Below are positions 40,699 to 50,468 of a stretch of 64,000 nucleotides of DNA, piece after piece. This stretch comes from an uncultured Porphyromonadaceae bacterium (lineage in GTDB: Bacteria; Bacteroidota; Bacteroidia; Bacteroidales; Muribaculaceae). The stretch covers positions 1 through 64,000 of the forward strand of contig CANPGB010000014.1 in assembly GCA_947573485.1 (NCBI GenBank), read 5' to 3'. The notes below the pieces were generated by a model, which was given only the letters and a program-made list of their open reading frames with translations, was not told where the DNA came from and did no database searches. The first letter of the stretch is position 1; the number at the start of each line of letters is the position of its first letter. The position numbers and the translations under genes were made by a program.

Positions 40699-42090
40699 TT
40701 ATGCGTGGATTTCGCGGCGAGCCTGCTCGTAGAAGTCGGTGATGTTCTTCACATAGTTCACCGTCTCGGTTCCGCGGCAGTAGCCGTATTTGACCACGGG
40801 GTCGTTGTAGTATTTGGGGTTCATCTTCATTAGTATGGCCGTCGACACATTGTCGTCCCACACCTGTGGGTCGAGTCCGTATTTGTCGGCGAGGGCAATG
40901 GCGTCGTAAACGTGCGCTATGCCCACGTTGTAAGCCGCTATCACGAATTTTATACGTTCCTTGTCGTTTGGCACATACTTCATAAGGTAGCGGTCGAGGT
41001 CGGCAATAAACTTCGTGGCCACCTGCACACTCGTCTCGGGGTTATTGAGTTTCGACACCGAAGTGCGGTAACCGCGGGCCGTCTTGGGCATGATCTGCAT
41101 CAGGCCGCGGGCGCCCACCCACGATTTCGCATTGGCTTTGAAACGGCTTTCCTGGAAAGCCTGGGCAGCGAGAAGTCGCCAGTCCCAGCCCACCTCGGGT
41201 GCATATTTCTTGAAGATATTGTCGTACTGCGATATAAAACCTTTCGAGAAATCGAAATTGAAGCGGGGCGTGAATTTCGTCTGCTCGAAATAGCGTTTCA
41301 GAAGGTCGGCGTTTATCTCCTGCGGCTCCTTTTGGGCAAACCATGCGTTAATGGAGTCGGCAAGCCACTGCTTGTCGGGAGCCACAGCCCACGATGCGCG
41401 CTGCGGGAAGCTCACCTCCAAATCAATGTCGAGGTCGGGGTAATATGTACGGTTGAGGCGGGCAATGTCGCTGTCGACAACGGTGAGGGGTATCTTGCCG
41501 TCGCTCACCATTTCGATAAGGTCTTCTGTTATGAGCGTGTCGCCGTCGACCTCATGTATATTGATACCCCCGCCAATCTCGTCGTTCAGGTTCTGCAGGC
41601 GGCGCAGGTACTTGCTGTCGCGCTCAACATACACATCGCGCCCTACAAGCTCGGTTACATCTTCTATCGGGGCCTGACCCTTTACCTTGGGCTGCACGAG
41701 CACCTGGGTGGTGTAGTTCTCGGGGCCGCACGGCAGCACATACTGCTTGTAATGCTGAGTGATAGGCACATCGTAGGCAATAAGGTCAACCTTGCCGGAG
41801 TCGAGCATCTCGACGGCGGCACTCAGAGTGTGCGCCACCTTGAGGTCGAGCACCATGCCTTTCTGCGCGGCGAGGCTGTCGACAAGCGTATAGTCGTAGC
41901 CCATAGGGTCGTCGCGGTATATGAAATAGGATGTGGGGCCGAAGAGGGTCACTACTCTGAGAGTGTCGGGAAGATGATGATCGTCGGCTTCGGCATCGCC
42001 GTGGCGACCCGAACACGATACCACCGACAGCGCAGCGGCGGCTGCCAGCATGGTTCTGCTTACTAACTTGTGTAGAGGCATATGGTGCAT
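40699..42090 (-). CDS. MltF-like membrane-bound lytic transglycosylase
   Basis: The ATG at 42090 gives 463 residues with a lipoprotein signal ending SVVSCSG. Residues 45-270 form a solute-binding-protein-like domain (LRVVTLFGPTSYFIYRD, GYDYTLVDSLAA). Residues 300-450 form the SLT domain with catalytic Glu in AAQAFQESRF, then GARGLMQIMPKTA and IAAYNVGIAHVYDA. This is the MltF (YfhD) architecture for cleaving peptidoglycan glycan strands. The downstream DUF3332 gene starts 42 bases after its stop. Confidence 0.88.
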   Translation of the reverse strand: MHHMPLHKLVSRTMLAAAAALSVVSCSGRHGDAEADDHHLPDTLRVVTLFGPTSYFIYRDDPMGYDYTLVDSLAAQKGMVLDLKVAHTLSAAVEMLDSGKVDLIAYDVPITQHYKQYVLPCGPENYTTQVLVQPKVKGQAPIEDVTELVGRDVYVERDSKYLRRLQNLNDEIGGGINIHEVDGDTLITEDLIEMVSDGKIPLTVVDSDIARLNRTYYPDLDIDLEVSFPQRASWAVAPDKQWLADSINAWFAQKEPQEINADLLKRYFEQTKFTPRFNFDFSKGFISQYDNIFKKYAPEVGWDWRLLAAQAFQESRFKANAKSWVGARGLMQIMPKTARGYRTSVSKLNNPETSVQVATKFIADLDRYLMKYVPNDKERIKFVIAAYNVGIAHVYDAIALADKYGLDPQVWDDNVSTAILMKMNPKYYNDPVVKYGYCRGTETVNYVKNITDFYEQARREIHA

Positions 42091-42137
42091 AATGTGTTGT
42101 GTTATAATAACCAACACACTCCGGCGTCCGTGCTTGC

Positions 42138-43304
42138 TCAGTACTCGAAAGTGCCGAAGGGCGTAACGAGAGTAAGGCTCTTTTCGGCGGCGTCCTCCAC
42201 TCTGCCTATGATCTTGGCGGGAACCCCGAAGCTCTCGGAGATAGCGATTATCTGCGGAGCCACTTCGGCAGGAACATAAATCTCCATACGGTGACCCATG
42301 TTGAACACGCGGTACATTTCCTTGGGGTCGGCGCCCGACTGGCGGCGGATGAGGTCGAACAGCGGCGGAACATCGAAGAGGTTGTCTTTTACAACACGCT
42401 TGCGCTCCACAAAGTTCAGAATCTTGGTCTGCGCGCCTCCCGAGCAGTGAACCATGCCGTGGATAGAGTGGCGGCACGAATCAAGTATCGCCTTGATAAC
42501 AGGGGCATAGGTACGGGTGGGCGAGAGAACAAGCTTACCGGCATCGAGAGGTGCACCCTCAACGGGGTCGGTGAGCTTCTTGCTGCCGCAGTACACCACC
42601 TCCTCGGGCAGGCCTGCGTCGTAGGTCTCGGGGAACTCAGCAGCAACTTCTTTCGAGAATACGTCGTGGCGCGCCGAAGTGAGGCCGTTGCTGCCCATAC
42701 CGCCGTTATACTCTTTCTCATATGCGGCCTGCCCGTAGGAGGCGAGGCCGACAATCACATCACCGGCGGCAATGCGGGCGTTGTCGATGACATCGGCGCG
42801 GCGCATGCGGCAGGTAACGGTACTGTCAACGATTATAGTGCGCACGAGGTCGCCCACGTCGGCGGTCTCGCCGCCGGTGGAGTAGATGTTTACACCTACC
42901 TCGCGAAGTTCGGCAAGGAGTTCCTCGGTGCCGTTGATAATGGCCGATATTACCTCTCCGGGCACGAGGCGCTTGTTGCGCCCTATGGTCGACGAGAGAA
43001 GAATATTATCGGTAGCGCCCACACACAGCAGGTCGTCGATGTTCATTATCAGCGCATCCTGTGCAATGCCCTTCCACACGCTGAGGTCGCCGGTCTTGCG
43101 CCAGTAGGCATATGCGAGCGACGATTTCGTGCCTGCACCGTCGGCGTGCATTATGTTGCACCACTCGGGGTCGCCTCCCAGATAGTCGGGAACTATCTTG
43201 CAGAAGGCTCCGGGAAAGATACCTTTGTCGATGTTCTTTATCGCGGAGTGGACGTCGGTTTTGCTTGCCGACACGCCGCGGCGGTCATAGAGTTCGTTGG
43301 ACAT
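42138..43304 (-). CDS. purM: Phosphoribosylformylglycinamidine cyclo-ligase (PurM-like)
   Basis: 388 residues. AIR-synthase features: MHADGAGTKSSLAYAYWRKT (about 52), DLLCVGATDNILLSSTI, YSTGGETADVGD (about 143), and VFNMGHRMEIYVP near the C-terminus. It makes AIR in purine synthesis with ATP. The length is typical for the Bacteroidetes form, which is longer than the E. coli enzyme. Confidence 0.88.
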   Translation of the reverse strand: MSNELYDRRGVSASKTDVHSAIKNIDKGIFPGAFCKIVPDYLGGDPEWCNIMHADGAGTKSSLAYAYWRKTGDLSVWKGIAQDALIMNIDDLLCVGATDNILLSSTIGRNKRLVPGEVISAIINGTEELLAELREVGVNIYSTGGETADVGDLVRTIIVDSTVTCRMRRADVIDNARIAAGDVIVGLASYGQAAYEKEYNGGMGSNGLTSARHDVFSKEVAAEFPETYDAGLPEEVVYCGSKKLTDPVEGAPLDAGKLVLSPTRTYAPVIKAILDSCRHSIHGMVHCSGGAQTKILNFVERKRVVKDNLFDVPPLFDLIRRQSGADPKEMYRVFNMGHRMEIYVPAEVAPQIIAISESFGVPAKIIGRVEDAAEKSLTLVTPFGTFEY

Positions 43305-43331
43305 TGCTTTAGGTTTTTATATTGGTGTTTG

Positions 43332-45533
43332 TTATTTCAGTCTTATCATCTCGGCAGGGCGCCCCACGAGCCAGAGGCGGTCGCCGGGGCGGAAAACGAG
43401 GTCGGGGCGTGAGTCTATATGTTCGTCGTCGCGGTCGACGGCCACCACAAGGGCGCGGTAACGGTCGGTGAGGCGCGCGGTGAGCGGGGTCTTGCCGATG
43501 AGGGGCGACTTGTCGGTGAGCATTATGCTCGTGAGCCGGAAGTCGGAGGGGTCGGTCACATCGGGGTCCTGCGGGAGCTCGCGCTCCACCACGGGCAGCA
43601 TACGCTCTATCTGGTCGTCGGTACCGATTACCGAAATTATATCGCCGGGGAAAACGCGCGTGGCGCCATTGGGCACGGGAATATACGATGCTCCTCGCTG
43701 TATGCCCACGATATTCACGCCGAAGTTGCGGCGTATGTTGGAGTCGGCAAGGCGCTCTCCCGCAAAGGGGCAACCGGTGGCTACGGTCATGTAGGCCTGG
43801 TGGAGGTCGTAGACAACGGCGTTTTTCTTTCCGCTTCGGCGCAGCTCGCGCTCGTTGAGGTTATCGAAAAATTTATTCTCGATGCGGCGCATGCTCTTGC
43901 GGGCGCGCTTGGAGAAAAACATTGCTATGAGTATCACCACAGCGGCAGCAACCACCAGACCCATGCGTGCTGAGTAGAAGAGCATCACCGTTTTTACTAT
44001 AAAGCCAATGGCGAGCACAAAACGGAATATGCCGAGCACCACGGTAGGTACTTTCTCAGCCTCCCATTGCCCGTCGGTCTTGCGCCCGGCAGCAGGGGGC
44101 AGGAGCATTGCCAACAGGAAAGGCGACATTACGGCTATAGTGATAATGGCGCATATTAGACGGCACCATTCGGGGCTTATGCGTTGCAACAACGGCAGCA
44201 GAAAGCGCTCCGAGAGGATAAGGATTCCTATAAGGATTATGGAGTATACCAATATGCGCGGTACATATTTGCGCAACACACGCCCCCATGGACGCCCTAC
44301 GGCCTCGGAGCGGTCGGCCGATTGGTGGTAGCGGTCGATAAGGAAGTGCAGTTTGGCCGGAAGGTGTTTCTCCACCGCGTTATATGCGGGGTCGGAGAGC
44401 TTTATGAAGTAAGGGGTTGTAAATGTCGTAATTACCGATACTGCAACGACAATAGGATAAATGGTGTTGTCGAGCACGCCGAGCGACATGCCGAGGGTGG
44501 CGATGATAAACGAGAACTCGCCAATCTGTGTTAGTGAGAAACCCGACTGGATAGCCACCTTGAGGCTCTGCCCGGTGACAAGCATACCGGCGGTGCCGAA
44601 TATTATCATGCCCACGATTACCACGAGCGATAGCAGGAGTATCATCGGCCAATATTGAGCAAGCACCGGAGGCTGCACCATCATGCCCACCGAAATAAAG
44701 AACACGGCGCCGAAGAGGTTCTTTACCGGCTCTACGACGTGCTCTATACGCTCGGCATAAGAGGTGCCTGCGAGCACCGAGCCCATGACAAAGGCGCCGA
44801 GCGCAAGCGAGAAGCCGCAGTAGACCGAGAACACGGCCATGCCGAGGCAGAGGCCCATAGAGACCACAAGCAGTGTCTCGCTGTTGAGGAAGCGGCGGAT
44901 ACCGTTCAGGAGCGAGGGCAACACATACACCCCCACCACTATCCAGCTTATAAGGAAGAAAACGAGCTTGCCAACGCTGTAGAGCAGCTCGGTGCCCTCG
45001 ACGCTCTTGTTAATAGCTATCGACGACAGCAACACCATCATTATCACGGCAAAGAGGTCTTCCACCACAAGCACGGCGAGCACCAGCGATGCAAATTTCT
45101 TCTGCCGCAGACCCATATCGGTGAAAGCCTTGAGGATAATGGTGGTTGACGACATAGAGAGCATGCCTCCCAGGAAGAGGCTGTTGATGAAGGTGAACCC
45201 CAACAGATGCCCTAATGCCATGCCCGTGAGCATCATGCCTGTGATTATTATCAAGGCTGTGACCACGGCAGAACCTCCCGAGTTAAGCAACTTCTTGAAA
45301 CTGAACTCAAGACCGAGAGAGAAAAGCAGAACCACGATACCAATCTGAGCCCAGAAGTCGATGTTGGCCTCGTTGGCAACCGAGGGCAGATAGGCGAAAT
45401 GCGGACTGGCAAGAAAACCGGCCACAATATAGCCGAGCACTACCGGCTGCTTTATCCACTTGAAGAGTACTGTAACAAAGGCTCCGAGAAGGAGTATGAA
45501 GGCGAGGTCCGATATTAATCCTTCTACGTTCAT
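43332..45533 (-). CDS. CPA2-family cation:proton antiporter with RCK/TrkA-C domains
   Basis: 733 residues. Residues 1-390 hold about twelve membrane segments including VVLLFSLGLEFSFKKLL and GMLSMSSTTIILKAF, matching Kef/CPA2 transporters. Further membrane segments follow at about 430-530, then two C-terminal TrkA-C/RCK-C ligand-sensing parts (GVNIVGIQRGASYIPVPNGA near 615, RYRALVVAVDRD near 695). There is no full N-terminal RCK. It probably exports K+ or Na+ for pH balance. The MgtC gene lies six bases upstream. Confidence 0.85.
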   Translation of the reverse strand: MNVEGLISDLAFILLLGAFVTVLFKWIKQPVVLGYIVAGFLASPHFAYLPSVANEANIDFWAQIGIVVLLFSLGLEFSFKKLLNSGGSAVVTALIIITGMMLTGMALGHLLGFTFINSLFLGGMLSMSSTTIILKAFTDMGLRQKKFASLVLAVLVVEDLFAVIMMVLLSSIAINKSVEGTELLYSVGKLVFFLISWIVVGVYVLPSLLNGIRRFLNSETLLVVSMGLCLGMAVFSVYCGFSLALGAFVMGSVLAGTSYAERIEHVVEPVKNLFGAVFFISVGMMVQPPVLAQYWPMILLLSLVVIVGMIIFGTAGMLVTGQSLKVAIQSGFSLTQIGEFSFIIATLGMSLGVLDNTIYPIVVAVSVITTFTTPYFIKLSDPAYNAVEKHLPAKLHFLIDRYHQSADRSEAVGRPWGRVLRKYVPRILVYSIILIGILILSERFLLPLLQRISPEWCRLICAIITIAVMSPFLLAMLLPPAAGRKTDGQWEAEKVPTVVLGIFRFVLAIGFIVKTVMLFYSARMGLVVAAAVVILIAMFFSKRARKSMRRIENKFFDNLNERELRRSGKKNAVVYDLHQAYMTVATGCPFAGERLADSNIRRNFGVNIVGIQRGASYIPVPNGATRVFPGDIISVIGTDDQIERMLPVVERELPQDPDVTDPSDFRLTSIMLTDKSPLIGKTPLTARLTDRYRALVVAVDRDDEHIDSRPDLVFRPGDRLWLVGRPAEMIRLK

Positions 45534-45539
45534 TGTTTA

Positions 45540-46262
45540 TCAGATGCTTAGCTGATTGGCAAGAGATATTGATTTTGTGGGATATAGACTCTCGAACTCC
45601 GAGAAAAGCTCGATATAGTCGGTGCTCTCGCGCACCAGCACTATAAGGTTGAGTCGCGTCTCCCCGGCTTCGAAATCATAGTCGACATAAAAGTTGCTCA
45701 GGTGTATGCGGTGCGCCGACAGCACCTTGCGGTAGGCACTTATATCTTTAAGAATCACACCTAAACGTATGCGTATGATACGCGACTCCGACCCGCGGCT
45801 CACCGTTTGCTCTATGCGCTCGAGGAGCACAAGAATAAAGAGTATGAGCAAGCTCGCCACTATCGAGAGCCAGTACATGCCCAGCCCGACGGCCATGCCT
45901 ATGATTGCCACCATCCAGATACCGGCGGCGGTGGTGAGGCCTCGCACCGAGCCTTTCATCTGTATGATAGCTCCGGCGCCGAGGAAACCGATGCCGGTGA
46001 TAACCTGGGCGGCTATTCGGCCGGGGTCGCCGTTCTTCAGACCCATGTATTCCTGGGGCACATATATCGAGAGCAGCATGGCAAGCGTAGCGCCCATAGA
46101 AATCAGGGAGAAAGTGCGCACGCCGGCATTCTGCCCCTTGCGTTTGCGCTCGTAGCCTACAACCGCACCGAGTATCATGCTCAGCACAAGCTTGTAGATG
46201 GAGCCTACGGTGTTGACTTCTATGGCATTGACGGCCTGATATAGCTGTTCGAAAATGGTCAT
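45540..46262 (-). CDS. MgtC/SapB family membrane protein
   Basis: 240 residues with four to five membrane segments at the N-terminus. Family hallmarks: LGAVVGYERKRKGQNAGVRT (about 31-50), ITGIGFLGAGAIIQ (about 87-100), and RGLTTAAGIWMVAIIG. The C-terminal about 80 residues form a soluble ACT-like domain. The family is linked to Mg2+ limitation and membrane potential. It forms an operon with the antiporter and the coiled-coil gene (stop and start overlap at 46262). Confidence 0.88.
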   Translation of the reverse strand: MTIFEQLYQAVNAIEVNTVGSIYKLVLSMILGAVVGYERKRKGQNAGVRTFSLISMGATLAMLLSIYVPQEYMGLKNGDPGRIAAQVITGIGFLGAGAIIQMKGSVRGLTTAAGIWMVAIIGMAVGLGMYWLSIVASLLILFILVLLERIEQTVSRGSESRIIRIRLGVILKDISAYRKVLSAHRIHLSNFYVDYDFEAGETRLNLIVLVRESTDYIELFSEFESLYPTKSISLANQLSI

Positions 46263-47173
46263 TAATTCAGGTTGAAATGGCGCGAGATAAGACGGAAGTT
46301 GTCGGCGAAGAGCTCAACGGTATAGTCACCGGCAATGAGGGGGGTGTTCACATCGTAGTAGATTGTGATGCCGCCAATTTCCTCACCTTCGTATTCTATA
46401 ATCTTCTTGGCAGTGTATTCCACATTGCCGCCTTCAAAAGAGAAGGTGCCTCCATTGCCAAGGAGCTGACCCGAAGGCGAAATTATGCGCATATATATGG
46501 CTTTCTCGCCAACAGGAGTTGAATTGTTCTGAGGGATGGTGAAGGTAGCGGCAAGCTGCACGGCTTTTGCAACTTTCTTTTCGGCTTTACCCTTCTTGTT
46601 GAGCGCCTTGAGGCTGAGGCCGGTCACATTGAGGCGTTCGGCAAGGGTCATGCGCTCGCTCAGTACCTCGTTTTTGCGGGCGGTCTCGCTCACCTGCGAC
46701 GAAAGATGACGGTTCTGCTCCTTAATCTGAGTATTCTCGGAGCGGAGAGCCTCGTTCTCTTTATTGAGACGGTCGATTTCCTCAACATAGTGGCGAAGGA
46801 GTGCGCGCAGGGTGTCGATTTCGCCGCGCAGCTTCGCTATCTCGGCGGCACTCTTGTGCTTCTGGTTGGCAAGCTCCTGCTGCAGCTTCTCAACCTGGAT
46901 GCGGGCAGCCTCATATTTGTCGTTGAGCTCACGCTTCACTGAGTCGTCGGTGATATAGCGGCGCGAGTTCTCGAACTGCTCAAATTCGTCGTTAAGGTCT
47001 TGATATTCGCGTTCGAGGTCGCGCTGGGCGGTCTCAAGCATCAGCTGCTCCATTTCGGTGCGAGCTTTCTCGGCGGCCTTGTTGGCCTTTACGGTTGAAA
47101 AAACAAGCCAACCGGCAAGGATAGCAAGCACTACCATGCCGGCAATGATGAATATATTCTTTTTATTGCCCAT
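46262..47173 (-). CDS. Membrane-anchored coiled-coil protein (303 aa)
   Basis: An N-terminal membrane helix (IFIIAGMVVLAILAGWLVF, about 7-25) is followed by a long coiled coil (about 33-185) and a C-terminal beta domain (about 205-303, AVQLAATFTIPQNNSTPVGE and onward, ending SRHFNLN). The layout suggests a cell-envelope protein. No named family was recognised. It leads the operon with mgtC and the antiporter. Confidence 0.7.
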   Translation of the reverse strand: MGNKKNIFIIAGMVVLAILAGWLVFSTVKANKAAEKARTEMEQLMLETAQRDLEREYQDLNDEFEQFENSRRYITDDSVKRELNDKYEAARIQVEKLQQELANQKHKSAAEIAKLRGEIDTLRALLRHYVEEIDRLNKENEALRSENTQIKEQNRHLSSQVSETARKNEVLSERMTLAERLNVTGLSLKALNKKGKAEKKVAKAVQLAATFTIPQNNSTPVGEKAIYMRIISPSGQLLGNGGTFSFEGGNVEYTAKKIIEYEGEEIGGITIYYDVNTPLIAGDYTVELFADNFRLISRHFNLN

Positions 47174-47234
47174 AGTCGTTCAATGAGTAACTGTTTCGGC
47201 TACAAAATTAATAATTAAAAACGAAATGGCGAAA

Positions 47235-47738
47235 TCAATGCACCAGTATGAGCCCGTAGCAATTCAAGGGCGCATCGGGGGCTGGCGAGGTGTCGACAGG
47301 CAGCCCCAGGCCGCGCACGGTGCCGAAGACGTCGACACCGCAAGCCTCCATAGAGGGTGCCGTGTCGTATGGCCGGGGGCACTCTCCTACCCTGCACTCC
47401 TCGCATAGCGTGCAGGGGCCGGTGCCGAAAGCAAGAGCCTTATAGTAACCGTCGCGGCAGGCCTCGCGCGTTACTTTTATAGCAAGAGGAGTGCCGGCGC
47501 TCATATCGGGCACACTGAATATTATAGCTTCGGAAAACGAATCGAGAATAGCACGCATCTCCTGCCACGCAGGGGCGAAGGGCGGACACGAACGGTTATG
47601 CCCGTAGCGGGGGCAACCGTAGCGGCATTTCATCACAGGCCACGGCGCCGTTACTATTGAATCGGGAGATATTACCCGGGCGATTGTAGCACCGCCCTCG
47701 CGGAGCATATCAACATATTTCGACAGTTCTGCAGTCAC
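47235..47738 (-). CDS. DUF2284 metal-binding protein
   Basis: Starting at GTG 47738 (VTAELSKYVDML), 167 residues with the conserved Cys pattern MKCRYGCPRYGHNRSCPPF (about 36-54) and PCTLCEECRVGECPRPY (about 108-124). This is the DUF2284 arrangement, probably binding an iron-sulfur cluster. A longer frame would begin within the SRP RNA terminator, so the GTG is preferred. The function of the family is unknown. Confidence 0.75.
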   Translation of the reverse strand: MTAELSKYVDMLREGGATIARVISPDSIVTAPWPVMKCRYGCPRYGHNRSCPPFAPAWQEMRAILDSFSEAIIFSVPDMSAGTPLAIKVTREACRDGYYKALAFGTGPCTLCEECRVGECPRPYDTAPSMEACGVDVFGTVRGLGLPVDTSPAPDAPLNCYGLILVH

Positions 47739-47764
47739 TGTAAAAACACTTAGGTATATATACG

Positions 47765-47866
47765 AAAAAAGGGTAAGCTTACTACATCGCACCGCTACGA
47801 CCCGATACCCTTGCTTCGGTCAAGACCTGGGGGATTCTCGGGGAGCTGGTCGTGTAGGACTTACCC
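47765..47866 (-). ncRNA. ffs: Bacterial small SRP RNA (4.5S-like)
   Basis: On the minus strand the RNA starts GGGTAAG (47866-47860) and ends CTTACCC (47777-47771), which pair, followed by a run of T (47770-47765). In the middle is the SRP core: CCCCCAGG, a loop TCTTGACCG, then AAGCAAGGGTA. This matches the small SRP RNA helix 8 seen in Bacteroidetes. It binds Ffh to target membrane proteins. Length is about 96-100 nt. Confidence 0.8.
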
Positions 47867-47871
47867 GGCTG

Positions 47872-47901
47872 CAAAGTTACTGCCTTTTTCGTGCGCTGCA
47901 A
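47872..47901 (-). promoter_or_regulatory. Promoter of SRP RNA
   Basis: TAACTTTG (47879-47872) lies six bases before the predicted RNA 5' end. An ATTG lies 19 nt further upstream (about 47902-47899). The combination is a good Bacteroidetes promoter. Confidence 0.65.
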
Positions 47902-47961
47902 TACCCACAGCCTTGTTTTAACAATATTTTAACACTTGAATAAATTCCCGTTCAACCTATA

Positions 47962-49881
47962 TCAGTGCTGTTCAAGCTTTTGGCGGCACTCTTCACAAAC
48001 ACGCGCAATCGACACTGCGTTGGAGTCGTCCAAGGCATCATTGGCGAGGTAAATATCGAGGGCCTTGCTGTAGTTTTCAAAGGCGAGAGCATAGTTCTGC
48101 AAAGCGCGGTGCACATCACCGATTGAGCCATATACGACCGCGGTATCGGTATGATTGTCACCTAACACAACTTTGCGCATTTCAAGTGCCATATTATTGT
48201 ATTCAAGGGCTTTATCATATTCGCCCATATCCTCGTAAATGCAGCCGATGTTGCTCAGCGACTCTGCAACCTCAGGACTGCTGCTTTTTACCGAGCGTCG
48301 AATTTCGAGAGCCTTGCGATAGTACTCGAGGCCATGCTCATAGTCGGCCTGCTTGTGGTAGGAATAGCCTATGTTGTTAAGCGAGATGGCTACGTCGGGG
48401 TGGTTCTCGCCAAAATACTCTTCCTGTAAGCCCAATGCCACCGCGAGGTAAGGCAAGCCTTCGGCATATTTGCCCATTTTGTTATACAGGAAGCCCAGGT
48501 TATTATATGCCAATGCGAGATACGCCTCCTCTCCCTCCTCGTCGTCAAGTATGTCGACGGCTTGGCGGTAATAGTCCTCAGCCTTGTCGTTATCTCCCAT
48601 ATAATCATACGAAGAGCCGATGTTGATGAGTGTCCCACCAATATGCCCGGCATTGGGTTCGGACTGTGCTTTCTCTATCTCAAGAGACCGAAGTTGATAG
48701 TCAAGGGCTTTATCTACCTCACCCATGTGTAGGTATACCTGCGCGATATTAGCCATAGCTCTGGCATAACGGGTGTTTTTTTCACCATACAACTCCTTGC
48801 GAATGGCCAGCGAGCGCTCGTAATAGCTCAATGCAAGCGAGTCGTCATAATTTACAGAAGCGATGTAACCAAGGTTGTTGAGCGCCAAGGCCGCGTTGTA
48901 GTTAACACCTCCGTCTTTCTCTTGCGCACTTTTCAAAGCCAGCTCAAAGCATTTGGCGGCTTCGTCGTAACGCGCTTCATAGTACACGAAGAAATACCCC
49001 GCCTCTATGAGCCAATCGAGATTGGTGGTGTCGGTGGCTGCAATCGAACGGTAAATCTCGCCTACACGCTCACGGTTTGCGGCTCCGCCGGCAAGCATAA
49101 GCAAGTCGATATTACGTCCGGCCATGGCATACAGCGAATCGGCAGCGGCGGCATCGGCGGCGGCGCTGCTTTCAAGGGCGGCAGCAGCCCTGAGTTTGGC
49201 ATCGCGCTGCGCTATCACGGCGGCGATACTCTCCTTGATACCGAGATTATCGTAGAGCCTGATAGCCTGCTCTATCTCGCCTTGCTCGACAAGCTTTATA
49301 ATCTCGCTTTCGCGCTCCGAGACCTCGCTGAGGTCAATGCGGGCGAAGCGGTCGACATAAGCGTCGAGATTGTCGAGCTGCGACTCATAATCGTCCTGCA
49401 GAGCGCGGATTTCCGCTCTATACTCTTCTTCTTTAAGTTTCCCCTCGGCGAGCTTGGCTTCGAGGGCAGCCTCGGCTTTCTTATACTGGCTATCGTAGCT
49501 TGCCGAAGCCACGCGTTGATATTTATCGCGCAACTTACGGAACTCATCGCTGCGGCACATGACAACGACAAAGGCCTCTTTTGGGTTAAGGTTCCACTGC
49601 TCGAGTGCCTCGGTATTGAAAACCTCATAGCCGGCTTTCTCAACTTTTCGCGCGTTGAGCTTTTCGCCCGGCCCGAGAACTTTAAATACAAGATTGAAAC
49701 TGCCATCAGCCCCGGATACCGTACTCCCGGCATAGGCTACATTGAGTTCAACACCGGGGAGCGGCACCTTCTGTTCACGTCCGCGGTATTCTTTGACAAA
49801 GCCTCTCTGCACGGTTTCTGCGAAAGCGACCGATGGCAACAGTAATAAAAGTATAATGGCAAGTATATGGTTATTTTTCAT
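47962..49881 (-). CDS. Secreted TPR-repeat protein (639 aa)
   Basis: The ATG at 49881 gives a signal peptide (MKNNHILAIILLLLLPSVAFA). A carboxypeptidase-regulatory-like beta domain follows (about 25-110, PLPGVELNVAYAGSTVSGAD), then a coiled coil (about 120-220) and about eight tetratricopeptide repeats (about 310-610; for example ALALNNLGYIASVNYDDSLA, EVAESLSNIGCIYEDMGEYD). It resembles Bacteroidetes sensory or scaffold proteins with long TPR arrays. No enzyme domain is seen. Confidence 0.75.
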   Translation of the reverse strand: MKNNHILAIILLLLLPSVAFAETVQRGFVKEYRGREQKVPLPGVELNVAYAGSTVSGADGSFNLVFKVLGPGEKLNARKVEKAGYEVFNTEALEQWNLNPKEAFVVVMCRSDEFRKLRDKYQRVASASYDSQYKKAEAALEAKLAEGKLKEEEYRAEIRALQDDYESQLDNLDAYVDRFARIDLSEVSERESEIIKLVEQGEIEQAIRLYDNLGIKESIAAVIAQRDAKLRAAAALESSAAADAAAADSLYAMAGRNIDLLMLAGGAANRERVGEIYRSIAATDTTNLDWLIEAGYFFVYYEARYDEAAKCFELALKSAQEKDGGVNYNAALALNNLGYIASVNYDDSLALSYYERSLAIRKELYGEKNTRYARAMANIAQVYLHMGEVDKALDYQLRSLEIEKAQSEPNAGHIGGTLINIGSSYDYMGDNDKAEDYYRQAVDILDDEEGEEAYLALAYNNLGFLYNKMGKYAEGLPYLAVALGLQEEYFGENHPDVAISLNNIGYSYHKQADYEHGLEYYRKALEIRRSVKSSSPEVAESLSNIGCIYEDMGEYDKALEYNNMALEMRKVVLGDNHTDTAVVYGSIGDVHRALQNYALAFENYSKALDIYLANDALDDSNAVSIARVCEECRQKLEQH

Positions 49882-49997
49882 GGCAATGGCAAAATTACAA
49901 AACTTCCGGCGTATAAACAAACAGCGAAGTTTAATCCGGCGCCAATGCCACTTTTTGCCGTCTGACTTGTTCTATAAATAAACTAAAAAATAGAATT

Positions 49998-50468
49998 ATG
50001 AAAAAAATACTCACATCGGCAGCTCTACTGCTTGCCGTAACACTCTCGGCTTCGGCCCTGCCTTTCGATAAATATTCAATCAACCGCGACGACCTCCCCG
50101 AGACCGCGCAGGAATTCCTCAACACCCACTTCCCCAAGGGCAAGGTGAGCATGGTGAAAACCGACAAGCACCTGCTCAAGAAAACCGACTACGACGTAAA
50201 ACTCGTGAACGGCACAAAAATCGACTTCAACAACAAGGGCGAGTGGACCATTGTAGACTGCAAGACAAAAGCCGTGCCCGAGGCTCTGCTAATCAGCCCT
50301 ATTAAGAAATATCTCAAAAAGCACTACAGCGGCCAGACGGTAGTGAAAATCGAAAAGAAAGCCCTGGCCTTCGAGCTTACGCTCGACGATGGCACAGAGC
50401 TTAAATTCGACCGCCTCGGCACTTTCAAGTCGGCCAAGGCGCCTGCTGAGAATGCTGTATCAGAATGA
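49998..50468 (+). CDS. PepSY-like (DUF2874) periplasmic protein (156 aa)
   Basis: The signal peptide is MKKILTSAALLLAVTLSASA. Two related repeats follow, each with LPETAQEFLNTHFPKGKVSM / ISPIKKYLKKHYSGQTVVKI and a beta hairpin ending in KIDFNNKGEW / ELKFDRLGTF. This is the PepSY-like DUF2874 fold of Bacteroidetes. It may inhibit proteases or buffer envelope proteins. It converges on the porin gene with a nine-base overlap. Confidence 0.8.
   Translation: MKKILTSAALLLAVTLSASALPFDKYSINRDDLPETAQEFLNTHFPKGKVSMVKTDKHLLKKTDYDVKLVNGTKIDFNNKGEWTIVDCKTKAVPEALLISPIKKYLKKHYSGQTVVKIEKKALAFELTLDDGTELKFDRLGTFKSAKAPAENAVSE

Noticed and set aside
47739-47792. Longer start for the DUF2284 gene.
   Set aside because: It would lie inside the terminator end of the SRP RNA and adds residues unlike the family.
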